Shown here piece by piece: positions 1 to 11,082 of a stretch of 64,000 nt of DNA; the first letter of the stretch is position 1, and the number at the start of each line of letters is the position of its first letter. The position numbers were made by a program, and so were the translations under genes. The stretch comes from RH-AL1 sp965198495 (GTDB taxonomy: Bacteria; Pseudomonadota; Alphaproteobacteria; Rhizobiales; Beijerinckiaceae), in NCBI GenBank assembly GCA_965198495.1, contig CBDAPL010000001.1, positions 2,914,001-2,978,000 on the forward strand, in the 5' to 3' direction. The notes under the pieces were generated by a model. The model was not told where the DNA came from, searched no databases, and was given only the letters and a program-made list of their open reading frames with translations.

Positions 1-1
1 C

Positions 2-97
2 CTCGAAGATCTGATGCGGCCGACACCCCGACTTTGGCGGATCGTTCGACAGGCCCGGGACGCCGGGCGAAAGGTGCGCCAGCCATGTCCAATCTGA
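2..97 (+). CDS. Possible C-terminal end of an upstream protein (partial)
   Basis: Frame 2 is open from the window edge for 31 codons and ends in TGA at 95-97. It would give an Arg-rich tail (…RLWRIVRQARDAGRKVRQ…) overlapping the start of the next gene by 13 bp. There is nothing to identify the protein, and the frame of the next gene is also open to the edge, so this could be chance in high-GC DNA. Low confidence. Confidence 0.25.
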   Translation, partial: LEDLMRPTPRLWRIVRQARDAGRKVRQPCPI

Positions 98-366
98 TCC
101 GTTTCGGACGCAAGATCGCGATGCCGTCGAGCGCGGAGATCAAGCACGACCTCCGGCTGATGGCGACGGCCGACGCCATCGTCGCGAAGATGGGCGACGA
201 GCCGCGCACGCCCGAGACGCAGGCGGAACTCGCCCACGTCGTCGGCGACCTCGCCGCCAAGCACGGTCTCTCGCGCGACCGGGCGGCGATGCTGGTGGCG
301 CGCTTCGGCCTCGGCCACGACGCGCTCGAGGGTGCCGCGCAGAACCTGCGTGCCAGCAAGGACTGA
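85..366 (+). CDS. Hypothetical protein, 93 aa
   Basis: Small soluble protein with no signal peptide and no membrane segment. The frame is open further upstream (a weak start exists near 34), but the ATG at 85 begins the conserved-looking sequence MSNLIRFGRK. The product is Ala-rich and predicted helical, with alternating charged helices (…TQAELAHVVGDLAAKHGL…). No family was recognised. It ends 3 bp before the next small gene, so the two are probably co-transcribed and translationally coupled. It is real rather than a shadow because no better frame covers this stretch and it pairs tightly with its neighbour. Confidence 0.6.
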   Translation: MSNLIRFGRKIAMPSSAEIKHDLRLMATADAIVAKMGDEPRTPETQAELAHVVGDLAAKHGLSRDRAAMLVARFGLGHDALEGAAQNLRASKD

Positions 367-369
367 CCG

Positions 370-621
370 ATGACGACGGCACGCGCGCGGGAAGCGATCA
401 CCGAGGCGGCGCTGAACGCAAAGATCATGGCGCTGCTGGTCGGGCGGCCCGCCTGTGCCGACGCCCGCTTCATCATGCTCGACCGGGTCGCCGATCCCGC
501 GCTGGACTACAATTGGAAGGTCGGGCACTTCGACCCGGGCAGAGGCGATCGCTGGAAGTGCAAGATGGCGCTGCGCGCGATCCACGAAGACCTCCGCGAC
601 ACCTACGAGATGACCGGCTGA
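370..621 (+). CDS. Hypothetical protein, 83 aa
   Basis: This ATG lies 3 bp after the stop of the preceding small gene, suggesting an operon of two. The product is soluble, with an aromatic and charged centre (DYNWKVGHFDPGRGDRWKCKM) and a predicted C-terminal helix. It has Cys residues near positions 29 and 65 but no recognisable metal motif. I do not recognise the family. Function unknown. The 148 bp that follow hold the recA promoter. Confidence 0.6.
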   Translation: MTTARAREAITEAALNAKIMALLVGRPACADARFIMLDRVADPALDYNWKVGHFDPGRGDRWKCKMALRAIHEDLRDTYEMTG

Positions 622-691
622 CCCAGCGCGCGGAGCGCTAATTCGGGCGGACCAAGCCTGCGAAATAGTCCGGCGACGCTCTTGCTCGCAG

Positions 692-706
692 GAACAAAGC
701 ATGTAC
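692..706 (+). promoter_or_regulatory. SOS-box-like LexA site in front of recA
   Basis: GAAC at 692-695, seven bases, then GTAC at 703-706. The alphaproteobacterial LexA site is GAAC-N7-GAAC (or GTTC-N7-GTTC), so this is a match with one mismatch in the right half. It lies about 65 bp upstream of the preferred recA start. That position fits LexA repression of recA and argues against the in-frame ATG at 701, which lies inside the site. The site assignment is inference. Confidence 0.45.
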
Positions 707-769
707 ATTGACCGCACCGGCGGCACGATTGCCTGCCTGTCCACCGCGTGCCAGAAGGACCGAACGCCG

Positions 770-1840
770 ATGTCGTCACCCACTCTTCGCCTCGTGGAAG
801 GACCCTCCGTGGACAAGACCAAGGCGCTCGACGCGGCGCTGTCGCAGATCGAGCGGAGCTTCGGCAAGGGCTCGATCATGCGTCTGGGCAAGAACCAGAA
901 GGCGCTCGAGGTCGAGACCGTCTCGACCGGATCGCTCGGGCTCGATATCGCGCTCGGCGTCGGCGGTCTGCCGCGCGGCCGCGTCGTCGAGATCTACGGT
1001 CCCGAATCGTCGGGGAAGACGACGCTGACCTTGCACGTGATCGCCGAGGCTCAAAAGAAGGGTGGCGTCTGCGCCTTCGTCGACGCCGAGCACGCGCTCG
1101 ACCCGATCTACGCAAAGAAGCTCGGGGTCAACCTCGAGGACCTGCTGATCTCGCAGCCCGACACCGGCGAGCAGGCGCTTGAGATCACCGACACGCTGGT
1201 GCGCTCCGGCGCGATCGACGTGCTCGTCATCGATTCGGTGGCGGCGCTGACGCCGCGCGCGGAAATCGACGGCGAGATGGGCGACAGCCAGCCCGGTCTT
1301 CAGGCGCGCCTGATGAGCCAGGCCCTGCGCAAGCTCACCGGCTCGATCTCCCGGTCGCAGACGATGGTGATCTTCATCAACCAGATCCGCATGAAGATCG
1401 GCGTGATGTACGGCTCGCCCGAAACGACGACCGGCGGCAACGCGCTGAAGTTCTACGCGTCCGTGCGTCTCGACATCCGCAGGATCGGCTCGATCAAGGA
1501 CCGCGAAGAGGTCACCGGCAACCAGACCCGCGTCAAGGTCGTCAAGAACAAGGTGGCGCCGCCCTTCAAGCAGGTCGAATTCGACATCATGTACGGCGAG
1601 GGCATCTCGAAGATGGGCGAACTCGTCGATCTCGGCGTGAAGGCCGGCGTGGTCGAGAAATCGGGCGCCTGGTTCTCCTACGACAGCCAGCGCCTCGGCC
1701 AGGGCCGCGAGAACGCCAAGACGTTCCTCAGGGCCAATCCGGCCATCGCCGACAAGATCGAGCGGTCCATCCGCGAGAACTCCGGCCTCATCGCCGAGCG
1801 CATCCTCGATCACGCCGACGAGAACGACGTCGAGGAGTGA
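770..1840 (+). CDS. recA: Recombinase RecA
   Basis: RecA binds single-stranded DNA, carries out ATP-dependent homologous pairing and strand exchange, and triggers LexA self-cleavage. The product is 356 aa from the ATG at 770. An in-frame ATG at 701 would add 23 non-conserved residues and overlap the presumed LexA site, so it was rejected. The Walker A loop GPESSGKTT lies at about residues 77-85, followed by the FVDAEHALDP segment, the VLVIDSVAALTPRAEI Walker B strand, the L1/L2 region with FINQIRMKIGVMYGSPETTTGGNALKF, and an acidic C-terminus (DENDVEE). alaS follows in the same direction, as is common in Alphaproteobacteria. Confidence 0.97.
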   Translation: MSSPTLRLVEGPSVDKTKALDAALSQIERSFGKGSIMRLGKNQKALEVETVSTGSLGLDIALGVGGLPRGRVVEIYGPESSGKTTLTLHVIAEAQKKGGVCAFVDAEHALDPIYAKKLGVNLEDLLISQPDTGEQALEITDTLVRSGAIDVLVIDSVAALTPRAEIDGEMGDSQPGLQARLMSQALRKLTGSISRSQTMVIFINQIRMKIGVMYGSPETTTGGNALKFYASVRLDIRRIGSIKDREEVTGNQTRVKVVKNKVAPPFKQVEFDIMYGEGISKMGELVDLGVKAGVVEKSGAWFSYDSQRLGQGRENAKTFLRANPAIADKIERSIRENSGLIAERILDHADENDVEE

Positions 1841-1977
1841 TCGGGCCTCGCGCCTCGACGAGCCGCCTCGACAGGGGTGGGGCGCCTCGCTAGAACGGGC
1901 CGGCTTAGGCGGGCTCCTTCGCCGAGGTGCCCGGCGCGTCAGCGCCCGGCCAAGAGACGATCGGTTCGAAGACCATC

Positions 1978-4677
<2,700 letters not shown>

Positions 4678-4790
4678 TCTGGATTACAGCAAAAGACATA
4701 TGAGACTAGAAACGCTTGTGAAAACCGTATTCTAGCAGGAACCCGCCTCTCGTTTGCCGATTGAGCTTTTCACTATACTGGGAGTGAACA

Positions 4791-4967
4791 ATGGCTGTCG
4801 GCAATCTTCTCTACTGGGCTCTGATGTTTCTCGTCGTGGCGATCATCGCCGGTTTCCTCGGCTTCGGCGGCGCCGCCGGCGCGGCGGCGAGCGCCGCTCA
4901 CCTCGTCTTCTACGTGGCGATCATCCTGCTGCTCATCTCGCTGGTCATGAATTTCGTGAGGCGCTGA
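4791..4967 (+). CDS. DUF1328-family small membrane protein, 58 aa
   Basis: A 58-residue protein starting MAVGNLLYWALMF, with a GGAG ribosome site at 4781-4784 seven bases before the ATG. It has two hydrophobic segments (roughly residues 5-24 and 34-53) joined by a Gly/Ala-rich turn (GFGGAAGAAASAAH), and ends in FVRR. This is the layout of the DUF1328/YtjA family of short inner-membrane proteins, which are often stress-induced and of unknown function. It stands alone between alaS and cdh and is followed by a good terminator. Confidence 0.85.
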   Translation: MAVGNLLYWALMFLVVAIIAGFLGFGGAAGAAASAAHLVFYVAIILLLISLVMNFVRR

Positions 4968-4976
4968 CCCTAAAAT

Positions 4977-5015
4977 CCCGTGCGGCGCGATAGGCGACGC
5001 ACGGGTTTGCCCTTT
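4977..5015 (+). terminator. Rho-independent terminator after the DUF1328 gene
   Basis: CCCGTGCG (4977-4984) pairs with CGCACGGG (4998-5005) across a 13-base loop. It is followed by a T-rich run (TTTGCCCTTTTG). It starts 9 bp after the stop codon of the small membrane protein gene. Confidence 0.7.
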
Positions 5016-5077
5016 TGTTGCGGCAAAATTAGCATCTACCGAGCGACAAAGGCGGACCACGCTCCATCAGCGGTTTG

Positions 5078-5836
5078 ATGCTTCGAGTTCTACCCGGCAT
5101 AGGCCTCCTGGCCATCTTCCTGGCGCTGCCGAACCTCGGCGCGGCGAGCCAGCGCAACGTGCTCTGGCGCGTCGTGCAGACCTGCGTCGCGACGCACGAT
5201 CTCACCGGTCTGGCCTTTCCTTGCCTGGCCGTCGACACGACCGGCGGGGCCGAACGCGGCTTCGCGGTCCTGCGCGCTCCCTTCGACAAATCACACATCG
5301 TCGTCAGCCCGACCGTTCGGACGATCGGCATCGAGGCCGAGCGCCTGAGGGGTCCCGCCGCCGCTGATTATTTCGCCGACGCCTGGGCGGCGCGGCATTT
5401 CGCGACGGAGGGGCTGGCCCGTCCGCCCGAGCGCGCCGATCTCGCCCTCGCGGTCAATTCGCGTCTGGGACGAAGCCAGGATCAGCTGCACATCCACGTC
5501 GACTGCATCCGACCCAAGGTGAGGCAGGCGCTCGCGGATCAGGCTTCGGACCTCGATACGCGGCGCTGGACGCGCATCGCGGTCATGCCGAGGGCGCCAC
5601 GCTACTGGGCCCTGGCCCTGCAGACCGCCGATCTCGGCGGGATCAACATCTTCGATCTCGTCGCCAATGGCCTGTCGATCACGCCGGCGGACATGGACGA
5701 CACAACCATCGTCGTGGTCGGCACGGCCGGGGCGAAGCCCGGCTTCGTCGTCCTCGCCCGCCAGCGCATCCAGAACTCCAGCGACGAAGCGCACGGGGAA
5801 GCCCTCATGGACCATTCGTGCCCGAGCTTTCGCTAG
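5078..5836 (+). CDS. cdh: CDP-diacylglycerol diphosphatase (Cdh family), exported
   Basis: Predicted to hydrolyse CDP-diacylglycerol to phosphatidate and CMP at the periplasmic face of the membrane. The product is 252 aa, close to the E. coli Cdh length of about 250. The ATG at 5078 gives a signal peptide or anchor (MLRVLPGIGLLAIFLALPNLGAAS). The HIT-like catalytic motif is clear: NSRLGRSQDQLHIHVDCI around residues 130-147. The N-terminal CV…(L)AFPCLAVD region also matches the family. It converges on dnaN with a 66-bp gap. Confidence 0.85.
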   Translation: MLRVLPGIGLLAIFLALPNLGAASQRNVLWRVVQTCVATHDLTGLAFPCLAVDTTGGAERGFAVLRAPFDKSHIVVSPTVRTIGIEAERLRGPAAADYFADAWAARHFATEGLARPPERADLALAVNSRLGRSQDQLHIHVDCIRPKVRQALADQASDLDTRRWTRIAVMPRAPRYWALALQTADLGGINIFDLVANGLSITPADMDDTTIVVVGTAGAKPGFVVLARQRIQNSSDEAHGEALMDHSCPSFR

Positions 5837-5902
5837 CACGAAGGCCGCTGAACGCCATTCGCGACGGATGCCGCAGGCGTCACAAGCCCTGACTTCGGGC
5901 GC

Positions 5903-7021
5903 CTAGACCCGCATCGGCATGAGCACGTAGAGCGCGGCGGCGCCATCGCGATCGAGCACGAGGGTCGGCGAGCCCGGATCGGCCATCTTGAAGAGCGCCG
6001 TGTCGCTGTCGATCTGCGCGGTGATATCGAGCAGGTATCGCGCGTTGAAGCCGATATCGATCGGCGCGGCGTCGTAGTCGACCTCGAGCTCCTCGACGGC
6101 CGACCCGGAATCCGGGTTGGTCACGGAGAGCGTCAGCTTGCCGTCGGCGACCGCGAGCTTTACCGCGCGGCCACGTTCGGAAGAGATGGTCGAGACGCGG
6201 TCGACGGCGGCGGCGAAGGGCGCGCGATCGACCACGAGCCGCTTGTCGTTGCCGTTGGGAATGACCCGCAGATAGTCCGGGAACGTGCCGTCGATCAGCT
6301 TGGAGGTGAGCACGACGTCGCCGAAGGTGAAGCGGATCTTCGCCGTCGAGACCTCGACCTTGATCTCCTCGGCGTTGGCCTCGGCGAGCTTCTGCACCTC
6401 GGCCACCGTCTTGCGCGGCACGATGATGCCCGGCATGCCGGCCGCCCCCATCGGGGCCGGCACCTCGACGCGGGCGAGGCGGTGCCCGTCGGTCGCCACG
6501 GCGCGCAGCATCGACACGCCCTCGACGTCGATGGCGTGCATGTAGATGCCGTTGAGGTAGTAGCGCGTCTCCTCGTTGGAGATCGCGAACTGCGTCTTGT
6601 CGATCAGCTTGCGCAGTTCGCCGCCGGCGATCGAGAACGTATGGGTCATCTCGCCGGCGGCGAGATCCGGGAAGTCCGTCTCGGGCAGCGACTGCAGGTT
6701 GAACCGCGAGCGTCCGGAGCGAAGCACGAGCTGCCCGCCCTCGCCGGTCGTCTCCAGCGAGACCTGCGAACCGTCGGGGAACTTGCGCACGATGTCGTGC
6801 AGGATGTGCGCGGGCAGCGTCGTGGCGCCTTTCTGGCCGACGTCGGCGGCGACGATCTCGGTCACCTCGAGATCGAGGTCGGTCGCCTTGAGCGTCAACG
6901 ACTGGCCATCCGCCCGGATCAGCACGTTGGACAGGATCGGTATCGTGTTGCGCCGCTCCACGACGCGATGCACGTGGCCCAGCGACTTGAGCAGAACGGC
7001 TCGTTCCAACGTGACTTTCAT
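5903..7021 (-). CDS. dnaN: DNA polymerase III beta subunit (sliding clamp)
   Basis: Ring-shaped processivity clamp that tethers DNA polymerase III to DNA. The product is 372 aa from the ATG at 7021 (MKVTLERAVLLKSLGHVHRVVERRNTIPIL, split here as the start and the conserved NTIPIL). The frame stays open far upstream but without homologous sequence, so the internal ATG is the start. The three clamp repeats are visible, and the protein ends in the usual LMPMRV C-terminus. No dnaA or recF is adjacent, so the gene stands apart from the replication-origin cluster. Confidence 0.96.
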   Translation of the reverse strand: MKVTLERAVLLKSLGHVHRVVERRNTIPILSNVLIRADGQSLTLKATDLDLEVTEIVAADVGQKGATTLPAHILHDIVRKFPDGSQVSLETTGEGGQLVLRSGRSRFNLQSLPETDFPDLAAGEMTHTFSIAGGELRKLIDKTQFAISNEETRYYLNGIYMHAIDVEGVSMLRAVATDGHRLARVEVPAPMGAAGMPGIIVPRKTVAEVQKLAEANAEEIKVEVSTAKIRFTFGDVVLTSKLIDGTFPDYLRVIPNGNDKRLVVDRAPFAAAVDRVSTISSERGRAVKLAVADGKLTLSVTNPDSGSAVEELEVDYDAAPIDIGFNARYLLDITAQIDSDTALFKMADPGSPTLVLDRDGAAALYVLMPMRV

Positions 7022-7182
7022 AACGCCCAATCCACCTCGCCCATGTCGCGAAACGCGGCGACCCGGGGGGCCGGACTGTGGCTTGGCTCGGCGGTAGATG
7101 CAAGAAGGCGCCGCGTACAAATCCGTGGATCGCGCGAGCCAGCGCAGGCCCAAGAAGCCTTGACGAGCGCGCCAGCTATGTC

Positions 7183-8253
7183 TCAGCGATCGAGGAAGAA
7201 GCGCATCATCTCGCGGCTCGCGTCGGGGCCGGTCGGGTCGGTGTAGGAGCCGGCGGCGCTGCCGCCAGACCAGGCGTGGCCGGCGCCCTCCAGCATCCAT
7301 TCCTCGGCATCGGGGCGGCGGCCTTGTCGGTAGACCTTGCGCGTGTACGCCATGCCGCCCGACGAGCACCCCCGCGAGATCTCCGCCTTCTCGTCCGCGG
7401 GCACGGCCCCGGCGATGACATGGCCGGCGTTGGAGGGATGGACGGTGCGGTCGGCGGTGCCGTGGAACACGATCGTCGGCACCGGCTTCGCCGAAAGGCC
7501 GCCGTGCCCCGCCGGGGCGCCCGAACGCATCGCGGCGAGCGCGGATTGCAGATCTCGCGCGGCGCCGCAGGCAAGACCGGAATGCACGCCGACGGCGGCG
7601 TAGAGCTCCGGGTATTCGTGCCCCATGATCGCGGCGGCCGCGCCGCCGGCGCTGAGACCGGCGACGAAGACCTTGCGCTCGTCGATCGTGTACTCGCGCA
7701 TGATCTGGCGCGTGATGCCGGCGATGAGCGAGGGCTCGCCGCGGTCGCGGTGTTGGTCGCCGGTCCTGAACCAGTTCCAGCATTTCGACATGTTGGCGCC
7801 GCGCGGCTGCTCGGGATAGGCGACGAAGACGTTCGCCGCCTCCGCCACTTCGTTCATGCGTGTGCCCGCGGCGAAGTCGGCCGGCGACTGGGTGCAGCCA
7901 TGCAGCATGACGACGAGCGGCAGCGGCGCCCGATCGTAGCCGCTGGGTACGTAGAGCCTGTAGCGTCGGGTGCCCGCGTCGTTGTTGAACGTATGCTCCT
8001 CGAAGCTCTCGCGCGACGGCGGCTTGGCGCGCGGCGGCGCGCTCGCCTTGAACGAAGCGCCGCGATCCTTGCGGACGCCGGGAGCCGCATCCGGCTCACG
8101 GCGTTCTGGCGCATCGCCGGGCGCGGCGGCGCGCCGTGCCCTCAGGCTCGCCGCGCCCAAGCTCGCCTGGATGAGCGCGGTCGCTTCCTTGAGACGACCG
8201 AAGCCGGTCAGGCGGAGGGCGTCGCGCATGTCTTCCCGGCTCGGCAGTCTCAT
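7183..8253 (-). CDS. PHB-depolymerase-family esterase
   Basis: Alpha/beta hydrolase of the extracellular PHB depolymerase/feruloyl esterase type, 356 aa. Visible features are the oxyanion strand LVVMLHGCTQ, the YPEQPRGANMSKCWNWF segment typical of the family, the nucleophile elbow GLSAGGA, and the later Asp/His region (FHGTADRTVHPSN and GAGHAWSGG). There is no clear signal peptide; the N-terminal 80 residues are Arg/Ala-rich, so it may be an intracellular short-chain PHA or ester hydrolase. It starts 48 bp after the RHH regulator gene and is probably in the same operon under that repressor. Confidence 0.82.
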   Translation of the reverse strand: MRLPSREDMRDALRLTGFGRLKEATALIQASLGAASLRARRAAAPGDAPERREPDAAPGVRKDRGASFKASAPPRAKPPSRESFEEHTFNNDAGTRRYRLYVPSGYDRAPLPLVVMLHGCTQSPADFAAGTRMNEVAEAANVFVAYPEQPRGANMSKCWNWFRTGDQHRDRGEPSLIAGITRQIMREYTIDERKVFVAGLSAGGAAAAIMGHEYPELYAAVGVHSGLACGAARDLQSALAAMRSGAPAGHGGLSAKPVPTIVFHGTADRTVHPSNAGHVIAGAVPADEKAEISRGCSSGGMAYTRKVYRQGRRPDAEEWMLEGAGHAWSGGSAAGSYTDPTGPDASREMMRFFLDR

Positions 8254-8283
8254 CGGTCAATCCTCGTCTGCCGGCGGGTCGGG

Positions 8284-8319
8284 TCAGATCGTTCGGTCTT
8301 CTCAGATCGTTCGGTCTTC
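8284..8319 (-). repeat. 18-bp perfect tandem duplication at a gene end
   Basis: Two exact head-to-tail copies, 8284-8301 and 8302-8319. Read on the minus strand, each encodes EDRTI followed by TGA. The upstream copy ends the RHH regulator gene; the second copy is a non-translated echo of the last five codons and the stop. It looks like a slippage duplication. Confidence 0.9.
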
Positions 8320-8715
8320 AAGGGCGCGCTTCACGTCGGCGGAGGCTTGTAGCGTACCCAGCACATGGATCGAGGCGATCGCCGCGCGCGCGAGGTCGGG
8401 CGAGACGTCCGCGCCGATGATCGCCAGACCCAGCACATGGATGCGCAGCGGCGCAGCGGCGGCATGGGCGGCCTCGAGCTCGGCGCGGCCGTAGCGCCGC
8501 AATCCGAGCTCCAGGCCGCTTCGCGCGACGGATTTCCTCAAGGGTTCATCGTGGCGGTCGAGCTGGTTGCGGATCGCCGCGCGGATGAAATCCGTCCGGT
8601 TCGAGAAGAAGCCATCGCGCACGAGAAGGTCGACGCGGCCGAGGTCGACATGACCCAGGTTGATCGTGATCTTCTCCGCATCGGGACCGCGCGCCCGGAT
8701 CTCTCTTATGTGCAT
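8302..8715 (-). CDS. Ribbon-helix-helix (CopG-type) transcriptional regulator
   Basis: 137 aa from the ATG at 8715 (MHIREIRARG). The segment KITINLGHVDLGRVDLLVRDGFF…NRTDFIRAAIRNQLDRH at about residues 15-53 is a ribbon-helix-helix DNA-binding unit: a beta strand with alternating residues followed by two helices. The C-terminal half is Ala-rich and unknown. A perfect palindrome 14 bp upstream of the start is the obvious autoregulatory operator. The longer upstream reading (to 8880) crosses that operator and is rejected. It is co-directional with the esterase, so it may repress a PHA or ester-use operon. Confidence 0.75.
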   Translation of the reverse strand: MHIREIRARGPDAEKITINLGHVDLGRVDLLVRDGFFSNRTDFIRAAIRNQLDRHDEPLRKSVARSGLELGLRRYGRAELEAAHAAAAPLRIHVLGLAIIGADVSPDLARAAIASIHVLGTLQASADVKRALEDRTI

Positions 8716-8717
8716 TC

Positions 8718-8748
8718 GACCATCCTGGGACCATCCATATGGATGGTC
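8718..8748. promoter_or_regulatory. Palindromic operator for the RHH regulator
   Basis: A perfect 20-bp palindrome GACCATCCATATGGATGGTC at 8729-8748, plus a third half-site GACCATCC at 8718-8725 set 11 bp (one helical turn) away in direct repeat. It sits 14 bp upstream of the RHH start codon and between it and the divergent penicillin-binding protein gene (start 8874). Two or three adjacent half-sites spaced by a helical turn are what cooperative RHH dimers bind. Assignment to this regulator is inference. Confidence 0.7.
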
Positions 8749-8873
8749 ACCTGATGCTGTCAAGGTCTTCCGCGGCGGCGATCGCGCGGCTTTACTCAGC
8801 CTTAAGCGCGCGTGCCTAGCCTCGCTGAGGACTCGTTCCGCCTTCGGACGAGGCGACGGGTTTGCGTGGATCC

Positions 8874-11021
8874 ATGGCAAGAGGCGAGAGGCCGGAGCGG
8901 CGCGAGCCGCGCTTCGGGCGCGACTACGACGAGGAAGAGCGCGCGGAACGGCGCTCGTCCGGCCGCGGACGCGCGAAGCGGCGCAGGCGGCGTCGGTCCA
9001 TCGTCGGCGCCCTGTTGCGCACGGGGCTCGTCCTCGGCATCTGGGCCGGCGTCGCGGGTGCGGCGATCATCGTCTACGAGGCCTCGAAGCTGCCGCCGAT
9101 CGATCAGCTGACGATCCCCAAGCGCGCGCCCAACATCGCGATCCTGGCGATGGACGGCGCGCTGCTGGCCAACCGCGGCGAGACCGGCGGCGCGGCCGTC
9201 AAGATCGCCGAACTGCCGCCCTACTTGCCCAAGGCGTTCGTCGCCATCGAGGACCGGCGCTTCTACTCGCATTTCGGCATCGACCCGGTCGGCATCAGCC
9301 GCGCCGTCTTCAGCGACGTGGTGCTGCATCGCTCGATGCAGGGTGGCTCGACGCTGACGCAGCAGCTCGCCAAGAACCTGTTCCTGACGCAGGAGCGCAC
9401 CATCTCGCGCAAGATCCAGGAGGCGATCCTCGCCGTCTGGCTCGAGCACAAGTACACCAAGGATCAGATCCTCGAGCTCTACCTCAACCGCGTCTACTTC
9501 GGCTCGGGCGCCTTCGGCGTCGAGGCGGCGGCGCACAAGTACTTCAACGTGGACGCGCGTGCCGTCAGCGTGCAGCAGGCGGCGATGCTCGCCGGCCTGA
9601 TGAAGGCGCCGACCAAGCTCGCGCCCAACCGCAACATCGATGCCGCCGTCGATCGCGCCGCGCAGGTCATCGCCGCGATGAGGGACGAGCGTTTCATCAC
9701 CGAGGGGCAGGCCAAGCTCGCGCTCGCCGACCCGGCCCATGTCGTGCGCCCGCCCGGCGCCGGCTCGGTCAACTACGCGGCCGACTATGTCGTCGACACG
9801 CTCGACGACGCGATCGGCGCCGTCGACGACGACATCGTCGTGCAGACGACCTTAAGCCGGCCGCTGCAGGCGGCGGCCGAGCGCGCGCTCACCGAAGAAC
9901 TCGACCGCAAGGGCGCCAAGTTCGGCGTCAGCCAGGGCGCGCTCGTGGCGATGGACCCGGACGGCTCGATCCGCGCGCTGATCGGCGGCCGCGACTACGC
10001 GGCGAGCCAGTTCGATCGCGCGGTATCGGCCAAGCGCCAGCCCGGTTCCGCCTTCAAGCCCTTCGTCTATCTCGCCGGCGTCGAGAAGGGGTTGACGCCA
10101 GAGACGGTGCGCGACGACGCGCCGATCAACGTCAAGGGCTGGCGGCCCGAGAACTACAGCCACGAGTATTTCGGCCCGGTGACTCTCACCAAGGCGCTGT
10201 CGCTCTCGCTCAACACCGTCGCCGTGCGGGTGTGCCTGGAGGCCGGACCCAAGAGCGTCGTCGCCGTCGCGCACCGGCTCGGCATCGCCTCCGAGCTGCA
10301 GCCCAACGCGTCGATCGCGCTCGGCACGTCGGAGGTCTCGCCACTGGAGCTCACCAGCGCCTACGTGCCGTTCGCCAACGGCGGCATCGGCGTCCAGCCG
10401 CACATCATCGCGCGCATCAAGACCGCCGGAGGCGCCCTGCTCTACCAGCGCAAGCCCGGCAACAACGGCCGGGTGATCGCGCCCAACGACGTCGCGATGA
10501 TGAACGCGATGATGACCGAGACGCTGCTGACCGGCACCGCGCGCAAGGGCGAGATCCCCGGCTGGCAGGCGGCCGGCAAGACCGGCACCAGCCAGGATTG
10601 GCGCGATGCCTGGTTCGTCGGCTACACGAGCCGCATGGTGACCGGCGTGTGGCTCGGCAACGACGATTCCTCGCCGACGAAGAAGGCGTCGGGGGGCAAC
10701 CTGCCGACGGAGATCTGGTCGCGCTTCATGAAGGAGGCCATGGCCGGCCAGCCGCCCGCGCCGCTGCCCTACGGCACGACGCACGGCGCGCCGGTCGCGG
10801 CGCCGAGCGCTACGCCGTCGATCTTCGGCATTCCGGTGCCGGGCCTCGCGCGCGACCCGGGCCCGGTCGCCGAAGCCGTGCCCAAGCCCGCCCCGCGCCG
10901 ACGCGACGCGTACGACTACATGCGTCCGGAGACCCAGCAGGACGAGTCGGGACCGCAGCCCCGTCGCGCCGCCTCGCAAGGCAGGTCGCTCCTGGAGAAG
11001 GTGTTCGGCACGGCTCTCTAG
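8874..11021 (+). CDS. Class A penicillin-binding protein (PBP1A-type)
   Basis: Bifunctional peptidoglycan glycosyltransferase/transpeptidase, 715 aa from the ATG at 8874. The cytoplasmic N-terminus is very Arg-rich (RRSSGRGRAKRRRRRRS), followed by one membrane anchor at about residues 43-65. The GT51 domain shows EDRRFYSHFGID (about residue 125) and the QGGSTLTQQLAKNLFL motif. The transpeptidase has SAFK with the acylated Ser392, SLN, and KTGT at residue 569. The C-terminal 80 residues are a Pro/Arg-rich tail. It is divergent from the RHH gene and may share the operator region with it. Confidence 0.93.
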   Translation: MARGERPERREPRFGRDYDEEERAERRSSGRGRAKRRRRRRSIVGALLRTGLVLGIWAGVAGAAIIVYEASKLPPIDQLTIPKRAPNIAILAMDGALLANRGETGGAAVKIAELPPYLPKAFVAIEDRRFYSHFGIDPVGISRAVFSDVVLHRSMQGGSTLTQQLAKNLFLTQERTISRKIQEAILAVWLEHKYTKDQILELYLNRVYFGSGAFGVEAAAHKYFNVDARAVSVQQAAMLAGLMKAPTKLAPNRNIDAAVDRAAQVIAAMRDERFITEGQAKLALADPAHVVRPPGAGSVNYAADYVVDTLDDAIGAVDDDIVVQTTLSRPLQAAAERALTEELDRKGAKFGVSQGALVAMDPDGSIRALIGGRDYAASQFDRAVSAKRQPGSAFKPFVYLAGVEKGLTPETVRDDAPINVKGWRPENYSHEYFGPVTLTKALSLSLNTVAVRVCLEAGPKSVVAVAHRLGIASELQPNASIALGTSEVSPLELTSAYVPFANGGIGVQPHIIARIKTAGGALLYQRKPGNNGRVIAPNDVAMMNAMMTETLLTGTARKGEIPGWQAAGKTGTSQDWRDAWFVGYTSRMVTGVWLGNDDSSPTKKASGGNLPTEIWSRFMKEAMAGQPPAPLPYGTTHGAPVAAPSATPSIFGIPVPGLARDPGPVAEAVPKPAPRRRDAYDYMRPETQQDESGPQPRRAASQGRSLLEKVFGTAL

Positions 11022-11082
11022 CGATGGAACGATTTTGCTCTTCGACGGCTGAAAAGCGTCGAAGATCCAGGAGAGAAAAGCC

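Noticed and set aside
776..1813. 345-codon open frame on the minus strand opposite recA
   Set aside because: Antisense to clear RecA coding; the translation is charged and repetitive without a motif, as expected from high-GC codon bias.
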